From Psychrobacter sp. I-STPA10 (lineage in GTDB: Bacteria; Pseudomonadota; Gammaproteobacteria; Pseudomonadales; Moraxellaceae): a stretch of DNA of 43,792 bases. Location: the NCBI RefSeq assembly GCF_021012795.1, contig NZ_VFYU01000013.1, positions 1 through 43,792 on the forward strand. The letters run 5' to 3'. The stretch's first letter is position 1. Each line of letters opens with the position of its first letter. The notes beneath the pieces are model-generated. The model saw only the letters and a list, made by a program, of their open reading frames with translations. It ran no database searches and was not told where the DNA came from. The translations under genes and the position numbers were made by a program. Positions 34,170-43,792 of the stretch are shown here, piece after piece.

Positions 34170-34781
34170 ATGACAGAGGTATTGAAAGAAAATTTAAACA
34201 AAAATTTAAACAAAACAGTAAGCAATCAATATGCATATCAAATAATAGATAAAAATAATAAAAATTTGACTGATATTACTGATACGACTGATGTTATTAG
34301 GCAAGTAGCAGATATTGAATCATTGGTACAGTCAGAGGATAGCTGGACACAAGCTGTGATTGCTGAGTTATTAGCGGATAAGTTTAATCATTTATCGGTT
34401 GCTATAACGGCACATACATCCTCACAGTTAAAAAATACTAACCAGCAAAAAGTAGTGGCTTATTGTTTATACAATATAGTTTTTGAGCAAGCAGAAATTT
34501 TGCGAATTGGCACTTGTCCTAATTATCAACGTCAAGGGATAGCAAAAGGCTTGTTAAGCCAGACATTGCAAGATATAAAAGGACAAGGTACAGAAGGCGT
34601 ATTATTAGAAGTACGAGCGGATAACGATGCAGCGATTGCATTATATCAGCAGTTGGGTTTTAAGCAGATTCATCGGCGGATTGGTTATTATCAAGTACCT
34701 AATGATGCCAGCCATGTTAATAGTCATCAAAATAAACTAAGTCAGCCTGTAGACGCTTTAATCATGCAGTGTATATTTTAA
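34170..34781 (+). CDS. rimI: RimI-type ribosomal protein S18 alanine N-acetyltransferase (GNAT)
   Basis: GNAT-fold acetyltransferase, 203 aa. The acetyl-CoA loop is CPNYQRQGIAKGLLS, followed by LLEVRADNDAAIALYQQLGF, the stretch typical of RimI, and IGYY near the end. RimI acetylates the N-terminus of S18. The N-terminal ~40 residues are an Asn/Lys-rich extension encoded by a short duplicated AAATTTAAACAA. Close after the SUKH-3-like gene, perhaps in one transcript, and convergent with aat with an 8-nt gap. Confidence 0.82.
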   Translation: MTEVLKENLNKNLNKTVSNQYAYQIIDKNNKNLTDITDTTDVIRQVADIESLVQSEDSWTQAVIAELLADKFNHLSVAITAHTSSQLKNTNQQKVVAYCLYNIVFEQAEILRIGTCPNYQRQGIAKGLLSQTLQDIKGQGTEGVLLEVRADNDAAIALYQQLGFKQIHRRIGYYQVPNDASHVNSHQNKLSQPVDALIMQCIF

Positions 34782-34789
34782 TAAGCTGT

Positions 34790-35587
34790 TTATTTGAGTA
34801 AATAAGCATTTTTCCACGCATTATTAGAGTCGTGATATAAAAGTTGGTGACAGTCAATGGGGCTGTAATGGTTAGCTTGCCAAGAAGGCGTTGTTTGTTG
34901 AAGCAAAGCGGGTAGTTTGGTTAAAAATGTCTGCCTTGTCATGGTGGTTGCGCCCAAACTCATCAGATGGTCATTGGGTAGTTGGCAATCAACCATTGGC
35001 ATATTACTAAATTCACATAGGCGCATTAAGCCCCAAAATGCCATTTTTGAGGCATTAGACTGTCGATGAAACATAGATTCACCAAAATATATTCCGCCAA
35101 TTTTTAACCCGTATAAGCCACCAATAAGTTGTCGCTTATGATTGTCTTCATTACTGTTCCATACTTCAATGCTATGTGCAAAGCCAAGTTGGTGTAGTTG
35201 GCAGTAAGCATCAATCATTTCATCGTGAATCCATGTATCATTAGTGTAGCTACGGGGGAGGCTACAGGCATGAATCACATCAGCAAAGGCTTGATTTAGG
35301 GTAACTTGCCATGTGCGGCTTTTATCACTGCGAGCCTGTTTTTGTAAGGATTTGCTCGGCTGATAGCTTTTTGGTTTGATGATGCAACGAGGCTCAGGAC
35401 ACCACCAAGCAATGGGTTCGTCCTCATTAAACCACGGAAATAGGCCTTGTGAGTAGGCAGTAATCAGGGTAGCAGGGCTTAGGTTTGCACCAACGGCTAT
35501 CAGTCCTGTACCATTTCGGTCAGCATTAATCGGGTTAGGGAACTGAAAATGGCATTGGGCAAGTAGGTTGTGATAATTGTTGGTCAT
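34790..35587 (-). CDS. aat: leucyl/phenylalanyl-tRNA-protein transferase
   Basis: Adds Leu or Phe from aminoacyl-tRNA to N-terminal Arg or Lys of proteins, marking them for ClpS/ClpAP (bacterial N-degron pathway). 265 aa with the family marks GLIAVGANLSPATLITAY, GLFPWFNEDEPIAWWCPEPR, SLPRSYTNDTWI, GGLYGLKIGGIYFGESMF and MVDCQLPNDHLMSLGA. The ribosome site is weak. Often next to ate or clpA genes in other bacteria; here it stands alone between rimI and trxB. Confidence 0.96.
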   Translation of the reverse strand: MTNNYHNLLAQCHFQFPNPINADRNGTGLIAVGANLSPATLITAYSQGLFPWFNEDEPIAWWCPEPRCIIKPKSYQPSKSLQKQARSDKSRTWQVTLNQAFADVIHACSLPRSYTNDTWIHDEMIDAYCQLHQLGFAHSIEVWNSNEDNHKRQLIGGLYGLKIGGIYFGESMFHRQSNASKMAFWGLMRLCEFSNMPMVDCQLPNDHLMSLGATTMTRQTFLTKLPALLQQTTPSWQANHYSPIDCHQLLYHDSNNAWKNAYLLK

Positions 35588-35730
35588 ATTGTTGGTTATG
35601 CAGATAGATAAGAGATGATTTGGGTAGCAATGGCAAGTTGGTTAAATGATATTTTTGTGAAATAAGAAAAAATTGGCAAGACACTCTAATCTTACCAATA
35701 TTTATCATAAATTAAGCATTAAAAAACTAA

Positions 35731-35892
35731 GAACCTGTATTCACAACCCATAATGGTGGCTTTTTGCCTAAAATAGACGTACTACTGCATTAAATGTTGG
35801 GTTAAATAGAATAACTATTCGCCCCAAATTTGCCTTGTATTACGCCATTTTAATCTAAAAATACCCTAATTTTGACTTATGAATACAGGTTC
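35731..35892. mobile_element. MITE, copy 2 (GAACCTGTATTCA ends, TAA duplication)
   Basis: 162 bp. The left end is GAACCTGTATTCA and the right end TGAATACAGGTTC, flanked by TAA on both sides (35728-35730 and 35893-35895). Same orientation as copy 1 and identical to it for about the first 55 nt; the middle differs by scattered changes and small indels. It fills most of the aat-trxB spacer, 21 nt from the trxB stop. Confidence 0.85.
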
Positions 35893-35913
35893 TAAGTATG
35901 AAAAAAACGTTAT

Positions 35914-36966
<1,053 letters not shown>

Positions 36967-37245
36967 TTAAAATTTGTTAATTAATGGATAAACTTTATAG
37001 ATTTATCATGATGGGTAATAAATATGATTTTTAGGTGACTAAATAATAGCAAGTATTTTAGATATCTTGGCTACTAGGTCAATTTTATACAATAAGGATT
37101 TATCTAAAAAATATCAAATTGGATATTATCATCTCATTATTGAGATTAATTGACGATATGACCAGATAAATTGTTATGTATATATCAAATAAGGAGAACT
37201 CAAATTTAGTTCTGTGTGGATATTTGTTATGATAAGAGGTTACCA

Positions 37246-37311
37246 ATGCCTTTATTATGCCATATTCGTCTGGTGACTTATCTATATTTATTATCATTTT
37301 ATTTACGTTGA
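37246..37311 (+). CDS. possible 21-residue small ORF upstream of ftsK
   Basis: ATG at 37246 preceded by AAGAGG at 7-nt spacing, 21 codons then TGA; the peptide is rich in Leu and Tyr and largely hydrophobic. It lies in the 36943-37440 spacer between the divergent trxB and ftsK, which otherwise shows only A/T-rich sequence. It may be chance; nothing but the ribosome site supports it. Confidence 0.15.
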   Translation: MPLLCHIRLVTYLYLLSFYLR

Positions 37312-37440
37312 TGCACGATGGATTGGATAAAACTCCATTGTATTGTTATTAGCTGATATTTAGCACATGGTATTGAAGTAGATAAAAAAACTCAACAACT
37401 TTAGCGAATGGCTTTAATTTTAACTTTTAGGAAATAGTGA

Positions 37441-40400
37441 ATGTCTGCACAGCAAATACAGTATGCCAAAAAAGGGGTTTTTACTGCTTTAGCAATATTT
37501 TTGGCAGGATACCTGTTTGTCATCTTGCTGACCTATACTCCTAATGACCCAAGTTGGTCACATATCAGTAGTGATATGGAGGGGATAAGCAATATGGGTG
37601 GGGTAGCAGGTGCATGGATAGCAGATTTGCTGTATGTCTTTTTTGGATGGTTTGCATGGTTTTGGCTACTTATTATTGCCTATGAAGCGGCACAACTATG
37701 GTGGCAGCGTCAGCAACCTTTATGGTTATTGCGCCTGATAGCTTATGTATTTTTGTTATTTGCCGGTAGTGCGTTATGTGCTGTGGTTGGTGGCTTTATT
37801 GATCAGCATTCAGATATTTTGTCTACTAAGGCTTTGGTGGCGAATTTACATGCAGGTGGTATTGTGGGTATTGAGGTTGAATCACGTTTAGCTCACTTAT
37901 TAACGCCAGCAGGTGCATTGGGATTTTTGTTATTATTTTTTATTGTTGCGATTACTTATGCCTTTAATATACATTGGTTAACTATGCTTAGACGTATGGG
38001 ATCATTGACATGGTTGGGTAATGGAGTTAAGCAAGATAGTGATATAGCAAATAAAAAAATAGATTCCAAGACAACAGACAACAAATTAGATGCTAGTGAA
38101 GATAATGACCAACATGAGACAGCCGATGAATTAGCACAATCACTAGCACCAGAGGCTGATGAGCATGATCAGTCGTCTTTAATACATCCAACACAGGCAC
38201 ATAGTAAGCAGCCAGATGATCATATTGAGTCATCAGGGGTACTAGAAGAATTTTTGGAAAATTCAGGTTTGCGAGAGACTATTTTGCAGTTTCAGCAAGA
38301 AAAAGAAAAACAAGCTGATGTTGATAACAATACTATTTTGACAAAAAATAATATGTCAACAGAAAGCTCAAGCAATCAAAGATCCGCAGAAAAGATTGAG
38401 CCAAGTTTTGAGTGGAACAATCCACAAGTCATTGACGAGTTATTGCAGCCAAAGAACAATAATGACAATGTTAAACAAGAGCAGAAACACGAGCAAGCGC
38501 ATATAAGTGAGATAGTAGAAGAAAATGAAAATATAGATGTCAATACAGAAGCTAATGTCATGGATCAATTAGAGCATGGTAGTGAAAAACAAGATCCTCG
38601 CGATAAGCTGACACAATTTAATAAACAGTATCAGCCTGAGCCTGAGCCACAACCTCAATTGCAGTCTGCTCTTCAGTCTGAAGTAGAAACTTCGTTAGTT
38701 GATTATGATAATGATACTTTGGCAGAGAATAGTGAGGGTGAGATAAGTATTGATTTAACACCAACTAATACACCCCCAGCCGATCCTACACAAGCACCAG
38801 TTGCAACAATGAATATTGATGATATAGAAGCTTCATCTGATGCTATACCAGCAGTTGATAAAAATTTAGACATATCGAGCATACAGTTTGCTGTAGCAGA
38901 AGGAGAGGATAGTAATCATATCATAGACATGATGCCTGATAATGATTATGACATGAGTACTGAAAAATCTTCCACTAGAGAGGCAAAAGTACTAAATTTG
39001 CCTGATATAGAGGATGACGAGGCATTTTTTGGGCGTTCACGAGCGATGCAGACTGCCAAATATCGTGAGCAGCTTACACCAATTCCAGAAATGTCGATAT
39101 TAGACAAGCCAGATCCTGACCGTACACCAAGCTATACGGTGGCTGAGTTAGAGCAGCTTTCAGAATTGCTTGAAATCAAACTACAAGAGTTTAATGTTAA
39201 GGCAGAGGTGGTGAATGCCATTCCAGGACCTGTAGTAACTCGCTTTGAGGTAGAGTTAGCAGCAGGTGTAAAAGCCAGCAAAGTGACGGGGATTTCTCGA
39301 GATCTGGCACGTTCATTGTCAATGGCATCATTACGTGTGGTCGAGGTTATCCCTGGTAAGCCTTATATCGGTATCGAAGTACCCAATAAAAAGCGAGAAA
39401 TGGTACGCTTAATTGAGCTATTGGATACCAAAAAATATAAAGATCCCAAAGCACAAATCAGTATGGCAATGGGCAAGGATATTGGAGGTAACCCCATCAT
39501 TACTGATCTTGCCAAAGCACCACACATGTTGGTAGCAGGAACGACAGGGTCAGGTAAGTCAGTATTGGTTAATGCCATGTTGCTATCAATACTGCTTAAA
39601 TATAAACCAGATGAGCTGCGTTTAATTTTAATTGATCCCAAGCAGCTTGAATTAGCAAATTATAATGACATACCACATTTGCTAACACCAGTGGTTACTG
39701 ATATGAATGAGGCAGCAAGTAGCCTGTCTTGGTGTGTGGCTGAGATGGAGCGGCGTTATCAGTTAATGAGCTTATTAAAGGTGCGTAAACTTGAGGAGTT
39801 TAATAAAAAGGTCATCGCTGCGCAAAAAGCAGGAAATCCAATGATTGATCCATTATGGCGACCTAATGACAGTGTGAGTATAGATCAAGCGCCGAAGCTA
39901 AAAACTCTACCAATGATTGTGATTGTTGCTGATGAATTTGCAGATATGATCATGCAGGTAGGAAAGCAAGCAGAAGAGTTGATTACTCGCTTAGCACAAA
40001 AATCACGGGCAGCAGGGATACATCTCATGCTAGCAACTCAGCGTCCATCAGTCGATGTGATTACTGGGCTTATTAAAGCCAATATTCCTGTAAGAGCTGC
40101 CTTACGAGTCAACTCTAAGGTAGATTCACGTACCATATTAGACAGTGGTGGTGCAGAGGACATGCTGGGTAATGGTGACATGCTGTTTTTAGGGCCGGGG
40201 CAGATTGAACCTGATCGTGTGCATGGTGCTTATGTCAGCGATGAAGAGGTGAATCGTGTGTGTGATGCGTGGCGGGAGCGTGGTGCACCTGATTATATTG
40301 ACAATATGGCAAGCAACTTTGAGATTACCAGTCCTAGTAGTGGTGGTAATACATCAGGCGAAGATGATAACTTATACGATGAGGCAGTAGCATTTGTCTT

Positions 40401-40545
40401 AGAAACTCGTAAAGTTTCAGCATCTAGTATTCAGCGCAAATTTAGTATTGGCTATAATCGTGCTGCTCGTATTGTTGACTCTATGGAAGAGGCAGGACTA
40501 GTCAGCTCCATGGGCAAAAGTGGTAAGCGTGAGTTGTTAATGTAA
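37441..40545 (+). CDS. ftsK: DNA translocase FtsK
   Basis: Septum-anchored DNA pump for chromosome dimer resolution and division, 1034 aa. Four to five membrane segments (~15-180), a long acidic Gln/Asp/Glu-rich linker (~200-560), then alpha/beta motor domains: Walker A GTTGSGKS (700-707), LILIDPKQLELANY and Walker B VIVADEFADM, plus LMLATQRPSVDVITGLIKAN. The C-terminal gamma winged helix (~970-1034) carries VSASSIQRKFSIGYNRAARI, expected to read KOPS sites and activate XerD. AGGA lies 8 nt before the ATG. The linker is shorter than in E. coli (1329 aa), as common elsewhere. Confidence 0.97.
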   Translation: MSAQQIQYAKKGVFTALAIFLAGYLFVILLTYTPNDPSWSHISSDMEGISNMGGVAGAWIADLLYVFFGWFAWFWLLIIAYEAAQLWWQRQQPLWLLRLIAYVFLLFAGSALCAVVGGFIDQHSDILSTKALVANLHAGGIVGIEVESRLAHLLTPAGALGFLLLFFIVAITYAFNIHWLTMLRRMGSLTWLGNGVKQDSDIANKKIDSKTTDNKLDASEDNDQHETADELAQSLAPEADEHDQSSLIHPTQAHSKQPDDHIESSGVLEEFLENSGLRETILQFQQEKEKQADVDNNTILTKNNMSTESSSNQRSAEKIEPSFEWNNPQVIDELLQPKNNNDNVKQEQKHEQAHISEIVEENENIDVNTEANVMDQLEHGSEKQDPRDKLTQFNKQYQPEPEPQPQLQSALQSEVETSLVDYDNDTLAENSEGEISIDLTPTNTPPADPTQAPVATMNIDDIEASSDAIPAVDKNLDISSIQFAVAEGEDSNHIIDMMPDNDYDMSTEKSSTREAKVLNLPDIEDDEAFFGRSRAMQTAKYREQLTPIPEMSILDKPDPDRTPSYTVAELEQLSELLEIKLQEFNVKAEVVNAIPGPVVTRFEVELAAGVKASKVTGISRDLARSLSMASLRVVEVIPGKPYIGIEVPNKKREMVRLIELLDTKKYKDPKAQISMAMGKDIGGNPIITDLAKAPHMLVAGTTGSGKSVLVNAMLLSILLKYKPDELRLILIDPKQLELANYNDIPHLLTPVVTDMNEAASSLSWCVAEMERRYQLMSLLKVRKLEEFNKKVIAAQKAGNPMIDPLWRPNDSVSIDQAPKLKTLPMIVIVADEFADMIMQVGKQAEELITRLAQKSRAAGIHLMLATQRPSVDVITGLIKANIPVRAALRVNSKVDSRTILDSGGAEDMLGNGDMLFLGPGQIEPDRVHGAYVSDEEVNRVCDAWRERGAPDYIDNMASNFEITSPSSGGNTSGEDDNLYDEAVAFVLETRKVSASSIQRKFSIGYNRAARIVDSMEEAGLVSSMGKSGKRELLM

Positions 40546-40789
40546 TCCATTCTTGTTCATAACAATAGACTGGGATAAAATGCAATGTTGATGTACCGTT
40601 TATCATATTTAAATTGCCATTAATAGCAATATATCTATGGTTGGTTGTCAATATTGCATAAGAATTGACCACAAATTATAACTACTCTTGTTGTTTAGTT
40701 AAGTATATAAAGCATATATGAGGAGGCTTATTGGCAAAAAAGCATAATAATGACAACGATCATGTATATATAAATCCCAAGGAGGGGAC

Positions 40790-43597
40790 ATGGTATACAC
40801 TACAGGAGCAAAAAATATACGTTTGCCATTGATGCTTACCAAATTAGAAGCACCCACTAATTTTGGTCATTTATTACAGCGTCAACGTTTGATGGATAAA
40901 CTAATTCGTGGTATTGATTATCGAGTCATGTTGATTCGTGGACCTGCTGGTTTTGGTAAAACCAGCTTGGCGTTGCAATGGCGAGATTATCTTATCAAAC
41001 AAGACTATCATGTCGCATGGTTGAGCTTAGATAGTGAAGATAATGATCCTGAGCGTTGTATCCAATATATCGTGGAAGCTATTCACAATATTGAGGCGAG
41101 TATTGAGGTTAATACAGCCCCTTTATCTCAAAGCACATCACCACCCTCATTACAAGCCATCAAATTTATTTTGACTGACCTGATTAATCAGTTGCAGCGT
41201 CTTGATAAACGAGTCTACCTTTTTTTTGATGACTGGCATTTTATTGATAGCCCAATCATCCATGATGCCTTAAATTTTTTAATTGAATGTGCCTCCGAAA
41301 ATTTCCATATGGTTATTTGTAGTCGTACTCAACCTGCCATTCCTATTTATACATTACAAGTAAAGCATCAGTTGTATGTGATTGATAGTATTGATTTACG
41401 CTTTGATGAAAGCGAAACAGCCCATTTTTTGAGTGAAATTGAGCAGATTGATTTGCATCATGAAGTCATTCATAAATTATGGTTAAAAACAGAAGGTTGG
41501 ATTGCATCATTGCAGTTAATTGTACTGTTGTTACGCACAACAAAAGAAGAGCAAAACTTTGTTAATTTATTTGATGATTTTGAAAAAATTCATTCTATTG
41601 ATGAGTATCTAGCAGAGAATGTATTAAATAGCCTACCTGAGGATACCTTAGATTTTTTATTACAAACCTCTATCTTGGCACGGCTGAATAATGAGTTATG
41701 CAATACTGTTACAGGTAGGCAAGATAGCCAAGCTTTATTAGAGTTTTTGTATAAACAAGGGATATTTATTCGACCACTTGATCAAGAGCAGAGTTGGTTT
41801 CAGTATCATCCTTTATTTGCTGATTTTCTACAAAGGCGTTTACAGCAACACATGCCTGACAAACTGAGCTCACTACATTTAGCCGCAGCACAGTGGTTTG
41901 CTAATATTGAACAAACAGACGAAGCAGTTAATCATGCTATTGCAGCGCAAGAGATAGAACAAGCAATTGTGTGGGTAGAAAAAGATGCCATGTGGCTCGT
42001 TGAGCACAGCTTTATGAGTACATTACTGCAATTGGTAGATAAACTACCTGCAAAAGAAATACAAATGCGCTGTGAATTACAATTAGCAATTGCTTGGGCG
42101 TATTGCCTTACCCACCAGCAACAACAAGCCCAACAAGCGCTTGATTTTGTTGAACAGGCTTTGACACAAAAAAATCATAGCAATGCAAAAAATATCCATA
42201 TAGAAGCACGAGTCTTGCAAGCATGTATTGATATGTATGCAGATCGCTTAGATAAGGTAGCGCAATTATTACCTGATTATTTTAGTGAAGAAGATATTGC
42301 CAATCCTTGGGTTATTGTGGTTGCTAATAATATCATTACCTATGTACTGATACATACTTATCGCTATGTTGAGGCAATAGATTTGCAACAACGAGTGACT
42401 CATTTTCATCAGCAAACCCAAGGTCCTTTTAGTAATGTATATGGAGATTGTTTTGCCGGTATTGCTTATATAGAGCAATGTCAATTAGATAATGCAGAAA
42501 AAAGCCTTAAAAGGGCACAAGAAAAGGCGTGGGAAGAAGCTGGTAGACACTCGCATGCTGCTTATTTATCAAATACATTATTGGGACAGTTATATTATGA
42601 GCGTAATCAAATTGATGCTGCCGAAATTTTATTGACCCAAAGCCGTACATTGGGTGTAGAAGGCGGCGTTGTTGATTTTTATATGGCGACCTATTGTTTT
42701 AGTAGTCGTATTGAAATATTAAAAAATAACTTTTCTGAAGCACATGTCATCTTGGCAGAAGGTCGACAAATTGCGCAAAAACTGCATATTCCACGTTTGG
42801 ATTTCTTATTGCGTGCAGAATTAATAAAACTGTATCTACTAGAAGATAACCTAAAATTGGCAGAGCAGATGATGCAGCAATGGCAAAAATTAACTATCCC
42901 TACTGACAAATCCTGCTTAGTCGAACAAATGCTAGATATGCGGGCGAGTGCTGAAGCTCGCCTATTGTGTAGAACTGGTCAGCAAGTTCAAGCCATCGAA
43001 CTATTAACTAAGGTATTAAATAATCACATCAATAGACAAAGATATTACTGTGAAATTGGCACACGTACACTATTGGCGATGGTCATGAACAAGGCAGGAC
43101 GTTATAGTGAGGCAGAAGAGATGCTTTTACCAGCATTAAAGCGTGGATTTGAGCAAGGAATACTACGCACCTTTCTTGATGAAGATCAAAATATAATTAA
43201 AATTGTCGCAAGATTAGCAAAACGATGTCGGCAGGATAAAACAGATGATACCAGTGCAGAGTTTAACCGTTGGTTAGTGAGTATACTGGCATTAGATAAA
43301 ACTCAAATAGAGCAAGTGACTATGAATACCTCAAATATCTCCAACTCCTCTGCCAATCGACTCATTATACAGTCATTCACACAAAAAAATGAAATATTTA
43401 TTGAGCCGTTAAAAGAAAAAGAAATGCATATACTTAAAATGTTGGAGAAAGGACTAACCAATAAAAAAATTGCTAGAAATTTGAATGTGAGTGTAGATAC
43501 TGTCAAATGGTATTTAAAAGCCATCTATAGCAAATTAGGTGTATCTCGTCGAGCGCAGGCAGTGATTGAAGCCAAAAAACTTAAACTACTAGATTGA
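40790..43597 (+). CDS. LuxR-family regulator of the MalT/AlkS (LAL) type
   Basis: Large ATP-dependent transcription activator, 935 aa. An N-terminal STAND/NB-ARC-like ATPase has Walker A RGPAGFGKTS (GPAGFGKT at 51-58) and a Walker B-like VYLFFDDWHF. A winged-helix-like segment (~270-350) follows, then TPR-like helices (~380-800), and a C-terminal LuxR helix-turn-helix (~870-935) with LEKGLTNKKIARNLNVSVDT and VKWYLKAIYSKLGV. This is the MalT/AlkS architecture, with an inducer sensed by the TPR region. AAGGAGGGG is a strong ribosome site. No target operon is next to it inside the window, so the inducer is unknown. Confidence 0.92.
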   Translation: MVYTTGAKNIRLPLMLTKLEAPTNFGHLLQRQRLMDKLIRGIDYRVMLIRGPAGFGKTSLALQWRDYLIKQDYHVAWLSLDSEDNDPERCIQYIVEAIHNIEASIEVNTAPLSQSTSPPSLQAIKFILTDLINQLQRLDKRVYLFFDDWHFIDSPIIHDALNFLIECASENFHMVICSRTQPAIPIYTLQVKHQLYVIDSIDLRFDESETAHFLSEIEQIDLHHEVIHKLWLKTEGWIASLQLIVLLLRTTKEEQNFVNLFDDFEKIHSIDEYLAENVLNSLPEDTLDFLLQTSILARLNNELCNTVTGRQDSQALLEFLYKQGIFIRPLDQEQSWFQYHPLFADFLQRRLQQHMPDKLSSLHLAAAQWFANIEQTDEAVNHAIAAQEIEQAIVWVEKDAMWLVEHSFMSTLLQLVDKLPAKEIQMRCELQLAIAWAYCLTHQQQQAQQALDFVEQALTQKNHSNAKNIHIEARVLQACIDMYADRLDKVAQLLPDYFSEEDIANPWVIVVANNIITYVLIHTYRYVEAIDLQQRVTHFHQQTQGPFSNVYGDCFAGIAYIEQCQLDNAEKSLKRAQEKAWEEAGRHSHAAYLSNTLLGQLYYERNQIDAAEILLTQSRTLGVEGGVVDFYMATYCFSSRIEILKNNFSEAHVILAEGRQIAQKLHIPRLDFLLRAELIKLYLLEDNLKLAEQMMQQWQKLTIPTDKSCLVEQMLDMRASAEARLLCRTGQQVQAIELLTKVLNNHINRQRYYCEIGTRTLLAMVMNKAGRYSEAEEMLLPALKRGFEQGILRTFLDEDQNIIKIVARLAKRCRQDKTDDTSAEFNRWLVSILALDKTQIEQVTMNTSNISNSSANRLIIQSFTQKNEIFIEPLKEKEMHILKMLEKGLTNKKIARNLNVSVDTVKWYLKAIYSKLGVSRRAQAVIEAKKLKLLD

Positions 43598-43692
43598 TAA
43601 ATAAAGGGAGGAATAAGTTTGAAATAAAAAGTGGCTTATCTACACATAAAATTAGGGCAATTCAATATTAAAAACGCCACTCGCAATTTATA

Positions 43693-43792
43693 AGACCCCC
43701 TCCTAGCCTCCCCCTTACTACGCGAGCATAGCTCTTGTCTTGCGTCGGGGCGAAACAGTGTTTCGCTATATTCCTCCTCAGGGAGAGGAACT
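43693..43792. repeat. hairpin-rich C/G repeat, cut by the window end
   Basis: Starts with a CCCCCTCCTAGCC block and contains GAGC-ATA-GCTC (43724-43734), CGAAACA-G-TGTTTCG (43751-43765) and TTCCTC/GAGGAA (43771-43790). It lies in the spacer after the LuxR-type gene and resembles in composition the repeat at 15-85. The element may extend beyond the window. Confidence 0.55.

Noticed and set aside
17775..35892. The two MITE copies as ends of a composite transposon
   Set aside because: The 18-kb interval holds housekeeping genes (str locus, nfuA, pabB, ktrAB) and each copy has its own, different 3-bp target duplication, so they inserted independently.
37100..37297. 65-codon open frame on the minus strand before ftsK
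   Set aside because: No ribosome site, A/T-driven composition and no recognisable domain.

Overview
The window looks like a chromosomal segment of a Moraxellaceae gammaproteobacterium (Psychrobacter/Moraxella-like). This rests on the AT-rich composition, the character of EF-Tu, S12 and S7, and the presence of a BarA/GacS-type hybrid kinase, GlpM, KtrAB, an NAMPT-type NAD salvage cluster and FtsK. This is an inference from sequence character, not from a database search. Thirty protein-coding genes are supported. I see no tRNA, rRNA, CRISPR array, prophage or complete insertion sequence.

Layout. 1-2050: a palindromic intergenic repeat, then cysM and a DEDDy exonuclease gene translationally coupled by an ATGA overlap on the minus strand. 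2149-10108 (plus strand): a very unusual 1221-residue protein joining a right-handed beta-helix to two CbbX-type AAA+ modules, a BarA/GacS hybrid sensor kinase 21 nt downstream, and a crotonase. 10509-12631: a Bcr/CflA-type MFS exporter converging on an SGNH hydrolase. 12794-16346 (minus strand): a nicotinamide-to-NAD salvage cluster in the order nadM-Nudix, metallophosphoesterase, nadV. 16597-20479: an alpha/beta hydrolase, a repeat-filled spacer, nfuA (Fe-S carrier) and metY (sulfhydrylase). 20624-24189 (minus strand): KtrAB potassium uptake, a PfkB/adenosine kinase and a universal stress protein. 24460-27971: glpM, pabB and an EcsC-family gene. 28217-33420: the str locus rpsL, rpsG, fusA, tuf, with unusually long, hairpin-rich spacers. 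33545-36942: an orphan SUKH-3-like protein, rimI, aat and trxB. 37441-43597: ftsK and a large MalT/AlkS-type LuxR regulator. The right edge ends in another hairpin-rich repeat.

Mobile and repeat DNA: two copies of a ~163-bp MITE with GAACCTGTATTCA ends, each flanked by a 3-bp TNA duplication (17775-17937 and 35731-35892); two ~110-120-bp repeats bounded by TATAGTC/GACTAT (10285-10396 and 17597-17718); and C/G-rich palindromic repeats at both window ends.

Most promising for novelty: the beta-helix/double-AAA+ protein and its tight linkage to a BarA-like kinase; the metallophosphoesterase inside the NAD salvage cluster together with the structured nadV leader; the matching long-range AAAATGGG/CCCATTTT pairings in the rpsL leader and the fusA-tuf spacer; and the orphan SUKH-3-like gene.
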